Notes: generated by a model not told the origin, from the sequence alone. A stretch of 64,000 bases of DNA from Streptomyces sulfonofaciens (GCF_014656295.1 NZ_BNCD01000026.1:1-64000); one strand, 5' to 3'; numbered from the stretch's first letter, positions 42,090 to 51,978 are shown. Translations and numbers: made by a program.

Positions 42090-43088
42090 ATGACCTCCAA
42101 CGCCCTCGACGACGCCCTCGAAGGGACGGCCGCCGCCGCGCGGGCCGCGCTGGTGCGCGAGATCGCGGCCGGCGGCGCCTTCGACGGGGACCCGGCCCTG
42201 CGCACCGCCTTCGCCGAGGTGCCGCGCCACCTCTTCGTGCCCTACTACTACGTGGTCGCCGAGCCGGCCGGGCGCGGATACGAGCGGCTGTGGGGCGAGG
42301 ACCCCGATCCCGCCCGCCGTGCCGCCTGGCTGCGGGGCGCCTACGCGGACACGGCGCTGGCCACCCGGGTGCGGGACGGCCGGCTGCTGACGTCGAGCAG
42401 CCAGCCGTCGCTGATGGCCCGGATGCTCGCCGACCTGCGCCTCGGGGAGGGCCACGCGGTTCTGGAGATCGGGGCGGGCACCGGCTACAACGCCGCGCTC
42501 CTCGCCCACCGCCTCGGCGACGAGCGGGTCACCACCGTCGACCTCGATCCGGAGATCACCGACTCCGCACGCGGCCACCTCGCCGCGGCCGGCCACCGCC
42601 CCGCCGTCGTCACCGGCGACGGCACGCGCGGCTGGGCCGAGCGGGCACCCTACGACCGGATCATCGCCACCTGCACCCTGGACGACGTGCCACGCCCCTG
42701 GCTGGCGCAGTGCCGGCGCGGTGCACGCATCCTGACGCCGTTCGCCACCGGTCTCCTCCTCCTGGAGGTGGCGGGGCCGGACCGCGCGGAGGGCCGCTTC
42801 CTGCCCTCGCCCGCGTTCTTCGTCCCGCTGCGCGGCGGCACCGGGGACACCGTGCTGCGCGGCGAGGAGCCTCCGGGGCTGGGCCGGCTGCCGTGCCGGG
42901 CCCTGGAGGACGACTCCTTCCGGTTCCTGCTGGAGCTGACCGGCGGCAGGCTCGATCCGCGGGAGGCCCTTCGGATCTGGGACCGCGCGGCCCGTCCGGC
43001 CCGCGAACGGTACGGCGTCACGGTCGACGGCGACAGTGCTCGGGCATGGCTGGACGATCCGAACGGACCGTACGCCTGGCGGCTGTGA
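42090..43088 (+). CDS. PCMT-like SAM-dependent methyltransferase
   Basis: A 332-residue protein. The central SAM-binding motif is AVLEIGAGTGYNAALLA; the N-terminal half resembles protein-L-isoaspartate methyltransferases (VPRHLFVP and S-S-S-Q-P-S-L-M), and the C-terminal 120 residues are extra. GGAGG lies just before ATG 42090. It may repair isoaspartate or modify a peptide; no peptide precursor gene is nearby, so repair or an orphan role is most likely. Confidence 0.8.
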   Translation: MTSNALDDALEGTAAAARAALVREIAAGGAFDGDPALRTAFAEVPRHLFVPYYYVVAEPAGRGYERLWGEDPDPARRAAWLRGAYADTALATRVRDGRLLTSSSQPSLMARMLADLRLGEGHAVLEIGAGTGYNAALLAHRLGDERVTTVDLDPEITDSARGHLAAAGHRPAVVTGDGTRGWAERAPYDRIIATCTLDDVPRPWLAQCRRGARILTPFATGLLLLEVAGPDRAEGRFLPSPAFFVPLRGGTGDTVLRGEEPPGLGRLPCRALEDDSFRFLLELTGGRLDPREALRIWDRAARPARERYGVTVDGDSARAWLDDPNGPYAWRL

Positions 43089-43199
43089 GGGGCGGGCGCG
43101 GCCGTGCCCGCGGGGCCGGGCGATCCCGGGAACGCATTCGCCCGCCCCGCCCGGCCGTCGACCGCCCTGCCATGGACCGCCTCGCCCGGCCGCGGACCG

Positions 43200-43221
43200 C
43201 CCCGCCCGTGCACGGGCGGGG
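43200..43221. terminator. 22-bp perfect palindrome between convergent genes
   Basis: The perfect palindrome ccccgcccgtg/cacgggcgggg sits 8 nt past the FHA gene stop and 112 nt past the methyltransferase stop. It likely serves as a terminator for the signalling operon and possibly both directions. Confidence 0.65.
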
Positions 43222-43228
43222 ACGATCG

Positions 43229-44497
43229 CTACCCGCGGCGGATGGTGATCGTCGTCCAGGCCCCGACGTGCACCCGGTCGCCGTCCTGGAGCGGAACGGG
43301 CACGAAGGGCTGGATGGGGTCCTCGGCGCCGTTGACCGTGGTGCCGTTGGTGGAGTTCTGGTCGACGACCGCCCAGGAGCCGCCCGGCTGCTGCACCAGC
43401 ATCGCGTGCTGGTGCGACACGCCCGGGTCCTCCGGCGGCACCGAGAGGTCGATGTCGGGAGTGTCGCCCGTGGAGTGCCGACGGCGGCCGATGGTGATCC
43501 GTTCGCCGGTCAGCGGACGCTGCTGCTCGGGCGAGTACGCGGGGAGGTTCAGGCCCGTCGCCTCCGGGCCCGAGCGCTGCATCATCGCCATGAAGTACTC
43601 GCGGTCGGGGCCGATGGTGACCGTCCAGGTGCCGGGCGGTGCGTAGCCTCCGGGCCCACCGACCCCGCCGGGCCCGCCGGGTGCACCGGGTCCACCGAAC
43701 CCGCCCGGGCCGCCGGGCCCCGGCGGCGGGGGACCGGGCTGCTGGTAGGCCGGCGGGGCACCGGCATGCTGCCCGCCCGGCGCGGGCGGAGCCGGCGGGC
43801 CCCCGGCCGCCGCGGCCGCAGGCGGCGAGATCACCCAGTCGTCGTCACCTCTGCCGGCGGGGGGAGGCGGTGGGGGACCGGGCACCCGGCCGTTCTCCTG
43901 CGGGAACCCGGGGGGCGGCGGAGGCAGCGCGCCGCCCGGCTGCTGCTGGAACGCGGCGGGCGCGCCGCCCGGGGCGGGTGCTCCGGGGCCACCGGTACCG
44001 GCCGGCTCGCCGGGTCCGCCGAGACGGTGCCCACCGGTTCCCGGAGGCGGCGGGGGCGGGCCCGCCGTGTCACCGCCGAACGACGGCGGCCCGGGCGGCA
44101 GGGGCTCCGCGGGTCTGTTCACCTGCGAGGGCCGCGAACTCTGGTACTCGTACGGCTCCCGCCCGGCCGGTGCCGACTGCTGGAAGTGCATCGGCGGACT
44201 GCCACCGGAGACGGGGGGACGCGGGGCCGCCGGGGTGTACGACGTCGCCGTGTTGGTCAGGAAGTTCCAGCGGCACTCCTCGCAGAAGGGCGCACCGCCC
44301 TCACGCGGGGTGTGGCACTGCGGGCAGAGTTCCGCCTCGGCCTGCCCCGGACCCGGGTCGGTCGCCGCGGGCGCCGGCGGATAGCCGTACGCGGCGGGGG
44401 GCGGGGGTGGCGGGGGCACGGTACCGGCCATGCGGTGACCGCAGACCTCGCACCAGTCGTCGGAACGCGACTGGTGTCCGTTCGGGCAGGTCAGCAT
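43229..44497 (-). CDS. FHA-domain protein with N-terminal zinc ribbons
   Basis: 422 residues: two Cys-pair zinc ribbons at the N-terminus (CPNGHQSRSDDWCEVCG and CPQCHTPREGGAPFCEEC), a 200-residue Pro/Gly linker, and a C-terminal FHA domain (ITIGRRRHSTGDTPDIDLS, SHQHAML, NSTNGTTVNG). FHA domains bind phosphothreonine. In mycobacteria PknG phosphorylates the FHA protein GarA; this protein is the obvious candidate for a phospho-dependent partner of the PknG homologue encoded upstream. ATG 44497 starts M-L-T-C-P-N. A 294-nt gap to the vWA gene may hold a separate promoter. Confidence 0.88.
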   Translation of the reverse strand: MLTCPNGHQSRSDDWCEVCGHRMAGTVPPPPPPPAAYGYPPAPAATDPGPGQAEAELCPQCHTPREGGAPFCEECRWNFLTNTATSYTPAAPRPPVSGGSPPMHFQQSAPAGREPYEYQSSRPSQVNRPAEPLPPGPPSFGGDTAGPPPPPPGTGGHRLGGPGEPAGTGGPGAPAPGGAPAAFQQQPGGALPPPPPGFPQENGRVPGPPPPPPAGRGDDDWVISPPAAAAAGGPPAPPAPGGQHAGAPPAYQQPGPPPPGPGGPGGFGGPGAPGGPGGVGGPGGYAPPGTWTVTIGPDREYFMAMMQRSGPEATGLNLPAYSPEQQRPLTGERITIGRRRHSTGDTPDIDLSVPPEDPGVSHQHAMLVQQPGGSWAVVDQNSTNGTTVNGAEDPIQPFVPVPLQDGDRVHVGAWTTITIRRG

Positions 44498-44791
44498 GTC
44501 GGCGCTTCCCCCTCTCCTTCTCCGGCCCGGTGGCCGGCGAGTCCGGACGTTCCCGTCGTCCTTGAGCGTGCTCCGTCCGAGTGTGCACTGCACCACCGTG
44601 ACGCGAGGCCGGTCGATGTGGTGACGTGACGGCCCTGATGCGGATCACGGACATCACCACGGTGTTGCTGCGGCGCCGCGCCATCGGTGGCGCGACAGCT
44701 ATGACGCAACTTCCGCGGCCCCGGGTTCTGCGGATCTCCCGCGGTTTCGCCCGGCCCTCGTGGCCGGGGCGTCCGGGGCCCTTCGTGCTCC

Positions 44792-46156
44792 TCACCCCTG
44801 CTGCGGCTCCCTGGATGTCGACTTCTTCACGCGGACCGTCTTGGTCGACCTGGTCTCCAAGGTCATCTCGTCGGCGTCCGCGACCCTCGCTTTCAGTCGC
44901 ACAGTACCTGCCGCGACGTCCACCACGTCCACCACCTTTGCGAGCAGTTTCGCGGTGTCCTCGTTCCCGAGGGCGCCGGCGAGCTGAACCGCGCGGCCCA
45001 GTTTGGCGGTTGCACCGTCGTCGTCGCCGGCCTTGCGCGCGTCCAGGCCCTGCTGGATGACCTCGGCCAGCTCGGCCTGCCCGGTGTAGTGCGCCACCTG
45101 CGGGTTGATCGACGTGGACGCGGACAGGTCGTCGGTCCACAGCGCGCGGACCAGGCCCTGCGCCAGGGTCCGCACCGAGCCGTCGTCCGCCGGGACGACC
45201 AGCGAGGCCCGCGCCGCGAGCATCTCCTGTCCGACGCCGGCGGCCGGCACCCGGACGCAGACGTGGTAGTCCCGGGACTCGTCGCCCCAGGAACCGGTCG
45301 GATAGTCGCCGGCGCGCGGGCCCGCCTCCGTGCGCCGGGCGGTCAGCTCCTCCACCGCGGGCGCGACCTGCTTCACGAACGCGACCTCCGCGCCCATGGG
45401 CGTCCACAGCCGCAGCGAGACGTCCGCGACCTCCTTGCCCATCACCGTTTCCATCATCCGGGTGAAGTCGTCGGCTAGCCCGGACGGATCGGCGACGATG
45501 TCGGCGCTGCCCAGCAGCGCCGAGGCGATGGCGGTGACCTCCTTGACCTCCCAGTCGGTGCCGACACCGCGTGCGTCGCAGGTGAACCGCCCCGAGCAGG
45601 CCTCCAGCGCGGCCCTCAGCTCGTCGGCCGACTCGTGTTCGTTGCGGCCGTCGGTGAGCAGGATGCCGTGCCGGATGGCGACGTCGGCGGTCGCCAGCAG
45701 ACGGTCGGCGAGCCGCAGCCAGGTGCCGATGGCCGTGCCGCCGCCCGCGGAGAGCTTGCGCAGCGCCTGCTTGGCCTGCTCCCGGCTCGCCTCGTCGGCG
45801 ACGGCGAGCCGGCCCGCGCCCGGATAGACCTCCACGGCCCGGTGGGTGCCGCCGATCACGGCGAAGTGCACGCCGTCGCGCAGCGTGTCGATGGCGGCTG
45901 CCGTCGCCTCCCTTGCGTTGCGCATCTTGGTCGGCGGGTAGTCCATCGAACCCGAGCAGTCCACCATGACCGCCACCGCGGCGTCGGGTGTCCGCCCCGG
46001 CCCTGGCAGGTGCGCGCCGGTGGTGCCGGTGGTGCCGCCGCCGGTCGCGGTGACCGTCACGATGGCGTTGACGTCGCGCCCGCCGGCCGGCAGGTATTCG
46101 TTCTGGTAGACGTCGACCGCGAACCGCGGTGCGTTCGACTTCGAGAATCTGGCCAT
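44792..46156 (-). CDS. von Willebrand factor A domain protein
   Basis: 454 residues with no signal peptide. The MIDAS metal site DCSGSM (DxSxS) opens the vWA domain at about residue 62, with the later Thr region TAIGTWLRL and Asp in LLTDGRN. The C-terminal half is beta-rich and then helical (KLGRAVQLAGALGNEDTAKLL). Related proteins of Streptomyces are encoded with kinases, PP2C phosphatases and FHA proteins. Likely a cytoplasmic protein-interaction module in this signalling operon. The gap to the PP2C gene is 97 nt. Confidence 0.85.
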   Translation of the reverse strand: MARFSKSNAPRFAVDVYQNEYLPAGGRDVNAIVTVTATGGGTTGTTGAHLPGPGRTPDAAVAVMVDCSGSMDYPPTKMRNAREATAAAIDTLRDGVHFAVIGGTHRAVEVYPGAGRLAVADEASREQAKQALRKLSAGGGTAIGTWLRLADRLLATADVAIRHGILLTDGRNEHESADELRAALEACSGRFTCDARGVGTDWEVKEVTAIASALLGSADIVADPSGLADDFTRMMETVMGKEVADVSLRLWTPMGAEVAFVKQVAPAVEELTARRTEAGPRAGDYPTGSWGDESRDYHVCVRVPAAGVGQEMLAARASLVVPADDGSVRTLAQGLVRALWTDDLSASTSINPQVAHYTGQAELAEVIQQGLDARKAGDDDGATAKLGRAVQLAGALGNEDTAKLLAKVVDVVDVAAGTVRLKARVADADEMTLETRSTKTVRVKKSTSREPQQG

Positions 46157-46253
46157 GGAATCCGCTCCCCCTCAGGCTTTCCCACGGCGGGTGGGTGGCA
46201 TCTCTCCTCGCCGGTCGTGATCGTGGCCGCGGCCCGTGCCGGGCCCGGCCCCG

Positions 46254-47975
46254 TCAGGCCGATCCTGCCCCCGGCGGCGGAGCCGGGAACGGCAGCACGG
46301 CCACTGTTACGTTGTCGTGGCCGCCGCCGTCGAGGGCGTGGCCGACCAGCACCCGGGCGCTGTGCAGGGGGCGCTGTGCGGCGTCCGGGGGCAGGATCGA
46401 CGCCATGTCGCCCGCGCCCTCCGCGTAGTTCCACAGGCCGTCCGTGCACACCACCACCACGCCGGGCCGGTCAGGCTTGAACGCCGCGGTGTGCGGCTCC
46501 AGTTCGTAGGCGTCGGCGCCCAGCCAGCCGGTGATGGCGTGCGCGCGCTCGTCCGCGTAGGCCTCCGCCTCGTTCATCAGCCCGGTGGCGACCATCTGCG
46601 CCGCCCAGGAGTCGTCCTCCGTGAGCCGGGCGGCGGGGGCGCTGCGGTCGACGGGTACCCAGTAGGCGCGGCTGTCACCGACCCAGCCGACGACCAGCAG
46701 GTCCTTCGCGATGATCGCGCCGACCAGCGTGCAGGCGGGGGCGTTGTGGTTCGGTCCCTGTGCGTGGACCGCACCGGGCTCCCCGGCCAGGGCGTTGACC
46801 GCCTTCGAGGCGGCGAGGATGGCCTCGTGCATGGCCTGCTGGGGATGCGTGCCGCGCGGCAGGGCCGCCAGCAGGGACTCGGTCGCCGCGCGGGACGCGG
46901 CCGACGACGCGTCGTCGGGCCGGCTCGCCGACGACACGCCGTCGCAGACGATGGCGAGCACGGCGGGCGCGCCGTCCTGGAGCGCGGTCGACGACACGGC
47001 GAACGCGTCCTCGTTGCGGTGGTGCCGGTGGCCGCGGTCGCTGACCGCGGCCACCGCGCCCAGCTCCTGCTCGACGTGGTCGCGCTCGCGGGGCTGGGCC
47101 TTGCCGCAGTTCTCGCAGTAGTCGTCCCGGTCGACCCGGCCCGTGGCGCAGAAGACGCAGAGCCTGGCCTCCGGGGCGGGCGCGGGCAGGGCGCCGGGCA
47201 CCACGGTGCGCGGGTCGGCGGGCGCGCCGGAACCCGGCGGGTCGTCGCGGAGCACCGTGCCGGCGGGCGGGCGGGGCGCGGCCAGCTCGTAGTCCTCGGG
47301 CTCGGCGGCGGCCGGCTGCGGCGCTGGGGCGGCGTTGGGCGCCGAGGCGGGCGCCGGCGCACCGGGCGGCACGGGCGCGGCCGCGGCGCCGGCCGCCGGG
47401 AAGGACGGGGGCTGCTGCGGGGGCGCGGGCGGCGCAGGCGGCGCAGAGGGGCCGGCGGCCGGTCCCGGTGCGGTGCCGGGGCCTTCGGGAGCCGCGGCCG
47501 GTGGCGTGGGCCGCCGCTCGCCGGTGGCCGGGTCGGCGGGGCCCACCGCGTCCTCCGTGTGCGTGGGCAGGGCGCCGCCGCCCGAGTCGGTGCCGGGCAG
47601 GTCCGTGGGCAGATGGACCGGCGCCGGCAGTTCGGAGCCGTCGGTCCCGGGAGCCGCGGGCCATTCGACAAAGGCGCCGGGAGCGCCCGCGCCGGGAGCG
47701 CCGGCGCCGTGCTCCGGGGCACCAGGGTGCGCGGCGCCGGGCCGGGCCAGGCCCGCGGGGCCGGAACCCCGCGGGGCCTGCCGCGTCGTGCCGGTCCGAT
47801 CGCCACGGGCGCCGTTGACCGGGAGGGTCGGGCGGTCGCCGACCGCCGCCCACACCGTCGACAGGTCGTACCCGCACCCTCCGCAGAAGCGGTCACCCGA
47901 CTCGACCGGCTCCTCACAGGCCGGGTTGGGGCAGGTCGACCCGGCGGCCGACTGGGGCATCTGCGACATGTTCAC
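46254..47975 (-). CDS. PP2C-family Ser/Thr phosphatase with zinc ribbons
   Basis: 573 residues. Two N-terminal Cys-pair ribbons (CPNPACEEPVESGDRFCGGCG and CVFCATGRVDRDDYCENCG) flank a 190-residue Pro/Ala linker. The PP2C catalytic domain (from about residue 325) shows the metal-binding Asp residues in HRNEDAF, IVCDGVSS, VCTDGLWN and GGGHDNVTV. It dephosphorylates Ser/Thr and presumably opposes the PknG-type kinase encoded just upstream. Start: GTG 47975 overlaps the kinase stop (GTGA); ATG 47969 is the alternative. Confidence 0.9.
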   Translation of the reverse strand: MNMSQMPQSAAGSTCPNPACEEPVESGDRFCGGCGYDLSTVWAAVGDRPTLPVNGARGDRTGTTRQAPRGSGPAGLARPGAAHPGAPEHGAGAPGAGAPGAFVEWPAAPGTDGSELPAPVHLPTDLPGTDSGGGALPTHTEDAVGPADPATGERRPTPPAAAPEGPGTAPGPAAGPSAPPAPPAPPQQPPSFPAAGAAAAPVPPGAPAPASAPNAAPAPQPAAAEPEDYELAAPRPPAGTVLRDDPPGSGAPADPRTVVPGALPAPAPEARLCVFCATGRVDRDDYCENCGKAQPRERDHVEQELGAVAAVSDRGHRHHRNEDAFAVSSTALQDGAPAVLAIVCDGVSSASRPDDASSAASRAATESLLAALPRGTHPQQAMHEAILAASKAVNALAGEPGAVHAQGPNHNAPACTLVGAIIAKDLLVVGWVGDSRAYWVPVDRSAPAARLTEDDSWAAQMVATGLMNEAEAYADERAHAITGWLGADAYELEPHTAAFKPDRPGVVVVCTDGLWNYAEGAGDMASILPPDAAQRPLHSARVLVGHALDGGGHDNVTVAVLPFPAPPPGAGSA

Positions 47976-50665
47976 ACCCACGTCCGGGGGCGGAGGCGGT
48001 TGGCCCGCTCCACCAGTTCGATCCGCTCCCTGCCGCTGTCCGTGAGTCGGGCCAGCGTCCGGTACGACCGTTCCAGGCCGAAGCGGAGTCCACGTTCGTC
48101 AAGTTCGCTGCCGAGCAGCACGGTTCTGCCGCCGCCGCGGGGCGGGGCGGAACCCTGGCTACCGGAGAGTACCCAGTCGAGGGCCGTACCCAGAACCTCC
48201 GTCGACAACAGCTCCCTGCGGACCGCGTCGAGGCCGAACGCGTCCAGGGCCTCCACCTGCCCGGCCGCGGCGGTCAGGTCCGCGAGGAACGAGGGGTCGG
48301 CACTGCCCGGCGCGCCGGTGCCGCCGGGCGCCGTGGCCAGCCGGTGCCTGAGCCTCGCCCGGACCGCGGCCACCCGTGCGGCGGTGTAGTGGATCGAGGA
48401 CTCGGGAACGGACTCCAGCGTGCCCACCGCACCCCTGCGGTCGCCGGCCGCGAACTGCACCCGGGCGAGGCCGAACGCCGCGCTGACGTAGCTCGGGTCC
48501 GTCGTCCACACGAGGCGGTAGTACTCGGCGGCGTTGTCGAGCTGCCCGAGCGCCTCGGCGCAGATGCCGAGCGCGATCTTGGGTGCGGGCTCGCCGGGGA
48601 AGGCGTCGTAGACGGCGTCGAAGGACAGCGCGGCGCGGGCGTGGTCGCCGGTGGCCAGGGCCACCACGCCCTGGTACCAGATGACCCGCCAGTCGTCCGG
48701 GTGGTCGCGCTCCAGGGCGTCCAGCGTGTCCGCCGCGGAGGCCAGCTCGCCCATGTCGAGCCGGGCGCGCAGCTCCCGCAGCCGCAGCTCGGGGGAGTTG
48801 GCAGGGGCGGTGCGCAGGGCGCTGATCAGCTCGCTGGGGGCGGAGGCGATGAGGCCGGCCAGGAAGCCGGCGTTCGGGTCGTTGGCGTCGACCCTCGGGA
48901 TCGGCAGCGCGGGAGCGGCGGCCCGGGCGCCTGCCTGCCCGGTGGGGCCCGGTGCCGGGAGGGGGGCCGGGCCCGCCGGGATCGCCGGGGCGGAACCTGG
49001 CCGGTGCGGCGCAGGCCGGGCACCCGCGCTCCCCTGTGCTGCCGGTGCCGACACCAGTGCCGGTGCCTGTGCCTGTCCACCGGGCCCCGGTGCCTGTGCC
49101 TCCTGGCCACCGGACGCCGGTGCCGGTGGGTGGCCGGTGGACGCCGGTGCCGCGCGCCTCCTCGGTGCGGGCAGCGGCCGGGGGCCGAAGCGGGAGACCT
49201 CCGGCCCCGCCTCCTTGAACAGCTCGGTGTCGGTGACCTTGAGCTCGGGGCCGAAGAGGGTGGACAGCGCGGGGCGCGGCCGGCCGGTCTGGAGGGCGAC
49301 GACCTCGCGCAGCACGCCGGTCAGTTGCTCCGCCATTTCCTGCGCCGAGGCGAACCGGCGGGCCGGGTCGGGATCCGTGGCGCGCACCAGCAGCCGGTAG
49401 AAGGACTCGTACGTGCGCAGGACGTCGATGTGGTCCGGGTCCGGCAGCGAGTCCACGAAGACGTTGGTGTAGCCCTGGAAGTCGAAGGTGAGCACGGCGA
49501 GGGTGCGCGCGACCGTGTAGAGGTCCGAGGCCACCGACGGGCCGACCTCGGCGACCTCGGGGGCCTGGTAGCCGACCGTCCCGAAGATGGCCGACTCGTC
49601 GTCGTCCATCCGGCGTACCGCGCCCATGTCGATCAGCTTGAGCTGGTCCTCCGTCTGGATGGCGTTGTCGACCTTGAAGTCGCAGTAGAGCAGGTTGCGG
49701 CTGTGCAGGTGGCCGAGCGCCTCCAGGGCCTCGATGCCGTAGGCGCAGGCCTGCTCGACCGGCAGCGGATCGCGTCTGCCGTCCGGGGCTCGGCGGCTGT
49801 TGGCGATCTCCTTGAGCGACTTGCCGCCGACGTACTCCATGACGATGTACCCGTCCATGGAGCCGGTGCGCTGGTCGAGGTGCTCCACGAAGTTGTAGAT
49901 CCGCACGATGTTGGAGTGCTCGATCTCCGCCAGGAAGCGCCGTTCGGAGATGGCGGCGGCCATCGCGTCCTGGTCGCCGGTGTCCAGCAGGCCCTTGAGC
50001 ACCACCCAGCGGTTGGCGACGGCACGGTCCACGGCGAGGTAGATCCAGCCGAGCCCGCCGTGCGCCAGGCAGCCCACCACCTCGTACTGGCCGTGCACGA
50101 TGTCGCCCCGGTGCAGCTTCGGCACGAACGAGTACGGGTGCCCGCACTTGGTGCAGAACCCCTCGGTGCGCCCCGGGCGTTCGCCGCGCGCGCGGCCCAC
50201 CGGGGCACCGCAGTCGGTGCGCGAGCAGAACCGCTTGCGCTCGGGCACCTCGGGGCGCTCCAGCACCATGGCGCGCGGGTCGGGGCGTGGCACCTCCGGC
50301 ACCTTCACCAGGCCGGCACCGAGCCTGCCGCGGCTGGAGGAGCCGGTGCCGGTGCCCGAGCTGCGCACCGACACCGAGCGGGCCGTCGCGTTCCCCGCCA
50401 GCGACCGCGAGAGCCGGCCCGAGACGGACCTGCGCGACGTCGCCGAGCGCGCCGAGCCCGGTCCGGAACCGCGCACCGAGCCGCTGGCCGGGCCCTCGGC
50501 GTCCGCCCCCCTGGGCCGGCCCGCGATGCCGGTCGGCGGGGAGCCGACCATGCCGTTGGCCGAGACGACCGGTGCGAGCCCGCAGGTGCCGCAGTACAGC
50601 TCGCCGCCGCCGACGTCCTCGTACGAGCCCGTGCAGTCGGGCCGCTGGCAGTCCTGCCCGCTCAT
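47972..50665 (-). CDS. pknG: PknG-type Ser/Thr protein kinase
   Basis: 897 residues arranged as in mycobacterial PknG: N-terminal Cys motifs of rubredoxin/zinc-ribbon type (CQRPDCTG, CGTCG; later CSRTDCG, CTKCG), a kinase domain at about 180-450, and C-terminal TPR repeats. The P-loop is GCLAHGGLGWIYLAVD, the catalytic loop YCDFKVDNAI (HRD replaced) and the DFG position reads DMG, all like PknG rather than typical eukaryotic-like kinases. It likely acts in the cytoplasm downstream of GlnH/GlnX, controlling nitrogen or amino-acid metabolism. The stop overlaps the phosphatase start, and its ATG overlaps the preceding stop. Confidence 0.92.
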   Translation of the reverse strand: MSGQDCQRPDCTGSYEDVGGGELYCGTCGLAPVVSANGMVGSPPTGIAGRPRGADAEGPASGSVRGSGPGSARSATSRRSVSGRLSRSLAGNATARSVSVRSSGTGTGSSSRGRLGAGLVKVPEVPRPDPRAMVLERPEVPERKRFCSRTDCGAPVGRARGERPGRTEGFCTKCGHPYSFVPKLHRGDIVHGQYEVVGCLAHGGLGWIYLAVDRAVANRWVVLKGLLDTGDQDAMAAAISERRFLAEIEHSNIVRIYNFVEHLDQRTGSMDGYIVMEYVGGKSLKEIANSRRAPDGRRDPLPVEQACAYGIEALEALGHLHSRNLLYCDFKVDNAIQTEDQLKLIDMGAVRRMDDDESAIFGTVGYQAPEVAEVGPSVASDLYTVARTLAVLTFDFQGYTNVFVDSLPDPDHIDVLRTYESFYRLLVRATDPDPARRFASAQEMAEQLTGVLREVVALQTGRPRPALSTLFGPELKVTDTELFKEAGPEVSRFGPRPLPAPRRRAAPASTGHPPAPASGGQEAQAPGPGGQAQAPALVSAPAAQGSAGARPAPHRPGSAPAIPAGPAPLPAPGPTGQAGARAAAPALPIPRVDANDPNAGFLAGLIASAPSELISALRTAPANSPELRLRELRARLDMGELASAADTLDALERDHPDDWRVIWYQGVVALATGDHARAALSFDAVYDAFPGEPAPKIALGICAEALGQLDNAAEYYRLVWTTDPSYVSAAFGLARVQFAAGDRRGAVGTLESVPESSIHYTAARVAAVRARLRHRLATAPGGTGAPGSADPSFLADLTAAAGQVEALDAFGLDAVRRELLSTEVLGTALDWVLSGSQGSAPPRGGGRTVLLGSELDERGLRFGLERSYRTLARLTDSGRERIELVERANRLRPRTWV

Positions 50666-51978
50666 GACGACTCCCCCCTACGGCCGGCGGGCCCGCCCTG
50701 CTCGGGGACCCGCGGGGTCAGCACCTCGGCGGCCGCCTGCTGGTAGCGCAGTACCGCGGCCTCCGCGGCGCGCAGGTCGCAGGGCGCGCTCCACAGCATC
50801 CGGCGCGCCGCGTCGTACCGCTCGACGAGCAGCGGGTCCTCCGCCATGCCGTGCCGGGTGACCTTCGCCTTGTAGGCGTCCAGACGGCCGCGCAGCTCCG
50901 CGCGGACCGCGAGCGGCGCGGTGACGGCGGTGAGGGACTCCCGGGCACGCAGCAACTCGTCCTCGGCCTTCTCCTCCAGGGACTCCAGCAGCGGCGACAG
51001 GCGGTGCCACTGGCCGTTCCTGCGGTACTCGGCGGCGGTGGTGAGCTGCTCCTGGAGTGCCGTCGGCGGCCCGGAGACCGCGGGCACCTCGGACGCCGCG
51101 ATCTTGGCCAGCACCTCGCCGCGCGCGGAGCGCGCCTCGGCCAGGGTGCGGTCCGCACGCGAGAGCACGTCGCGCAGCTTCACGAGACGGGCCTCCGCGT
51201 CCTGACGTACCGTCAGCACCGCGTCGATCTCGCGGCGGACGTCCTCCAGCGCCCGTGCCTCCCGGTCGTAGCGCCCGGTGTCCGGGCGCCCGCCGCCCGG
51301 GGCCGCGCTGCCCGTCGCCGCGGGCTTCCAGAAGGCCAGCGGATCGGAGACGACCTGTGCCCGCAGAGCGGTCAGCGCCCTGGTGATGCGCTCCAGGTCG
51401 TCGCCCGCGGGGTGCTCTCCGGGGCGTACGCCGACGGAGTGCGCCAGTTGCCTGGTGCGCTGCAACTCGGCGGAGAGCAGGTCGATACGGGCGGGCAGCG
51501 CGGACCACACGGTGTCGGCCGCTACGACCAGGTCCAGCGAGCCGGCGTAGAGGTCGTTCATCCTCGTCACCAGGGCTTCCAGGGAGAGCAGCTCGCTCAG
51601 CCGGGCGCGGCCGTCCGGCGCGCCCGGCGGCAGGGTGCCGGAGACGGCGATGCTCTCGCCGCGCAGCAGCTCGGTCAGCTCCACCAGGTCGTCACGGCTG
51701 GGCCAGCGGCGGCGCGAGCGCAGCTCGCGCGCGGTGCGCAGGGCGTCCGTGTACGCGTCGAAACAGGTCCACAGCAGGGTGATGGAGGCATCGGCGGCCG
51801 CCCAGCGCTCGCGTGTGGTGCCGGTCAGCTCGGCGCCTTCGAGGAGTCTGCGGCCCGCGTGGTCCTGGAGGGCGAGGAGCGAGGTCTCGATCGCCTCGTG
51901 CTCCGCGCCGAGCCGCGCCAGCGCACGGTCCACCTCGTCCCGGTCCATCACCGGCCCAGGGGGTCCCGCGACGCCCAT
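50662..51978 (-). CDS. Helical coiled-coil protein of the pknG operon
   Basis: A 438-residue, almost entirely helical protein without membrane segments. Long heptad-like stretches occur at about 15-60 and 240-310 (REIDAVLTVRQDAEARLVKL). It has no recognised domain. It is coupled to pknG by an ATGA overlap and lies 205 nt after glnH. It probably is a scaffold or adaptor between membrane sensor and kinase, which is inference from position only. Confidence 0.7.
   Translation of the reverse strand: MGVAGPPGPVMDRDEVDRALARLGAEHEAIETSLLALQDHAGRRLLEGAELTGTTRERWAAADASITLLWTCFDAYTDALRTARELRSRRRWPSRDDLVELTELLRGESIAVSGTLPPGAPDGRARLSELLSLEALVTRMNDLYAGSLDLVVAADTVWSALPARIDLLSAELQRTRQLAHSVGVRPGEHPAGDDLERITRALTALRAQVVSDPLAFWKPAATGSAAPGGGRPDTGRYDREARALEDVRREIDAVLTVRQDAEARLVKLRDVLSRADRTLAEARSARGEVLAKIAASEVPAVSGPPTALQEQLTTAAEYRRNGQWHRLSPLLESLEEKAEDELLRARESLTAVTAPLAVRAELRGRLDAYKAKVTRHGMAEDPLLVERYDAARRMLWSAPCDLRAAEAAVLRYQQAAAEVLTPRVPEQGGPAGRRGESS

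Noticed and set aside
47972..50746. Long frames on the plus strand opposite pknG and PP2C
   Set aside because: Compositional shadows; the minus-strand genes have clear catalytic motifs and overlapping starts.
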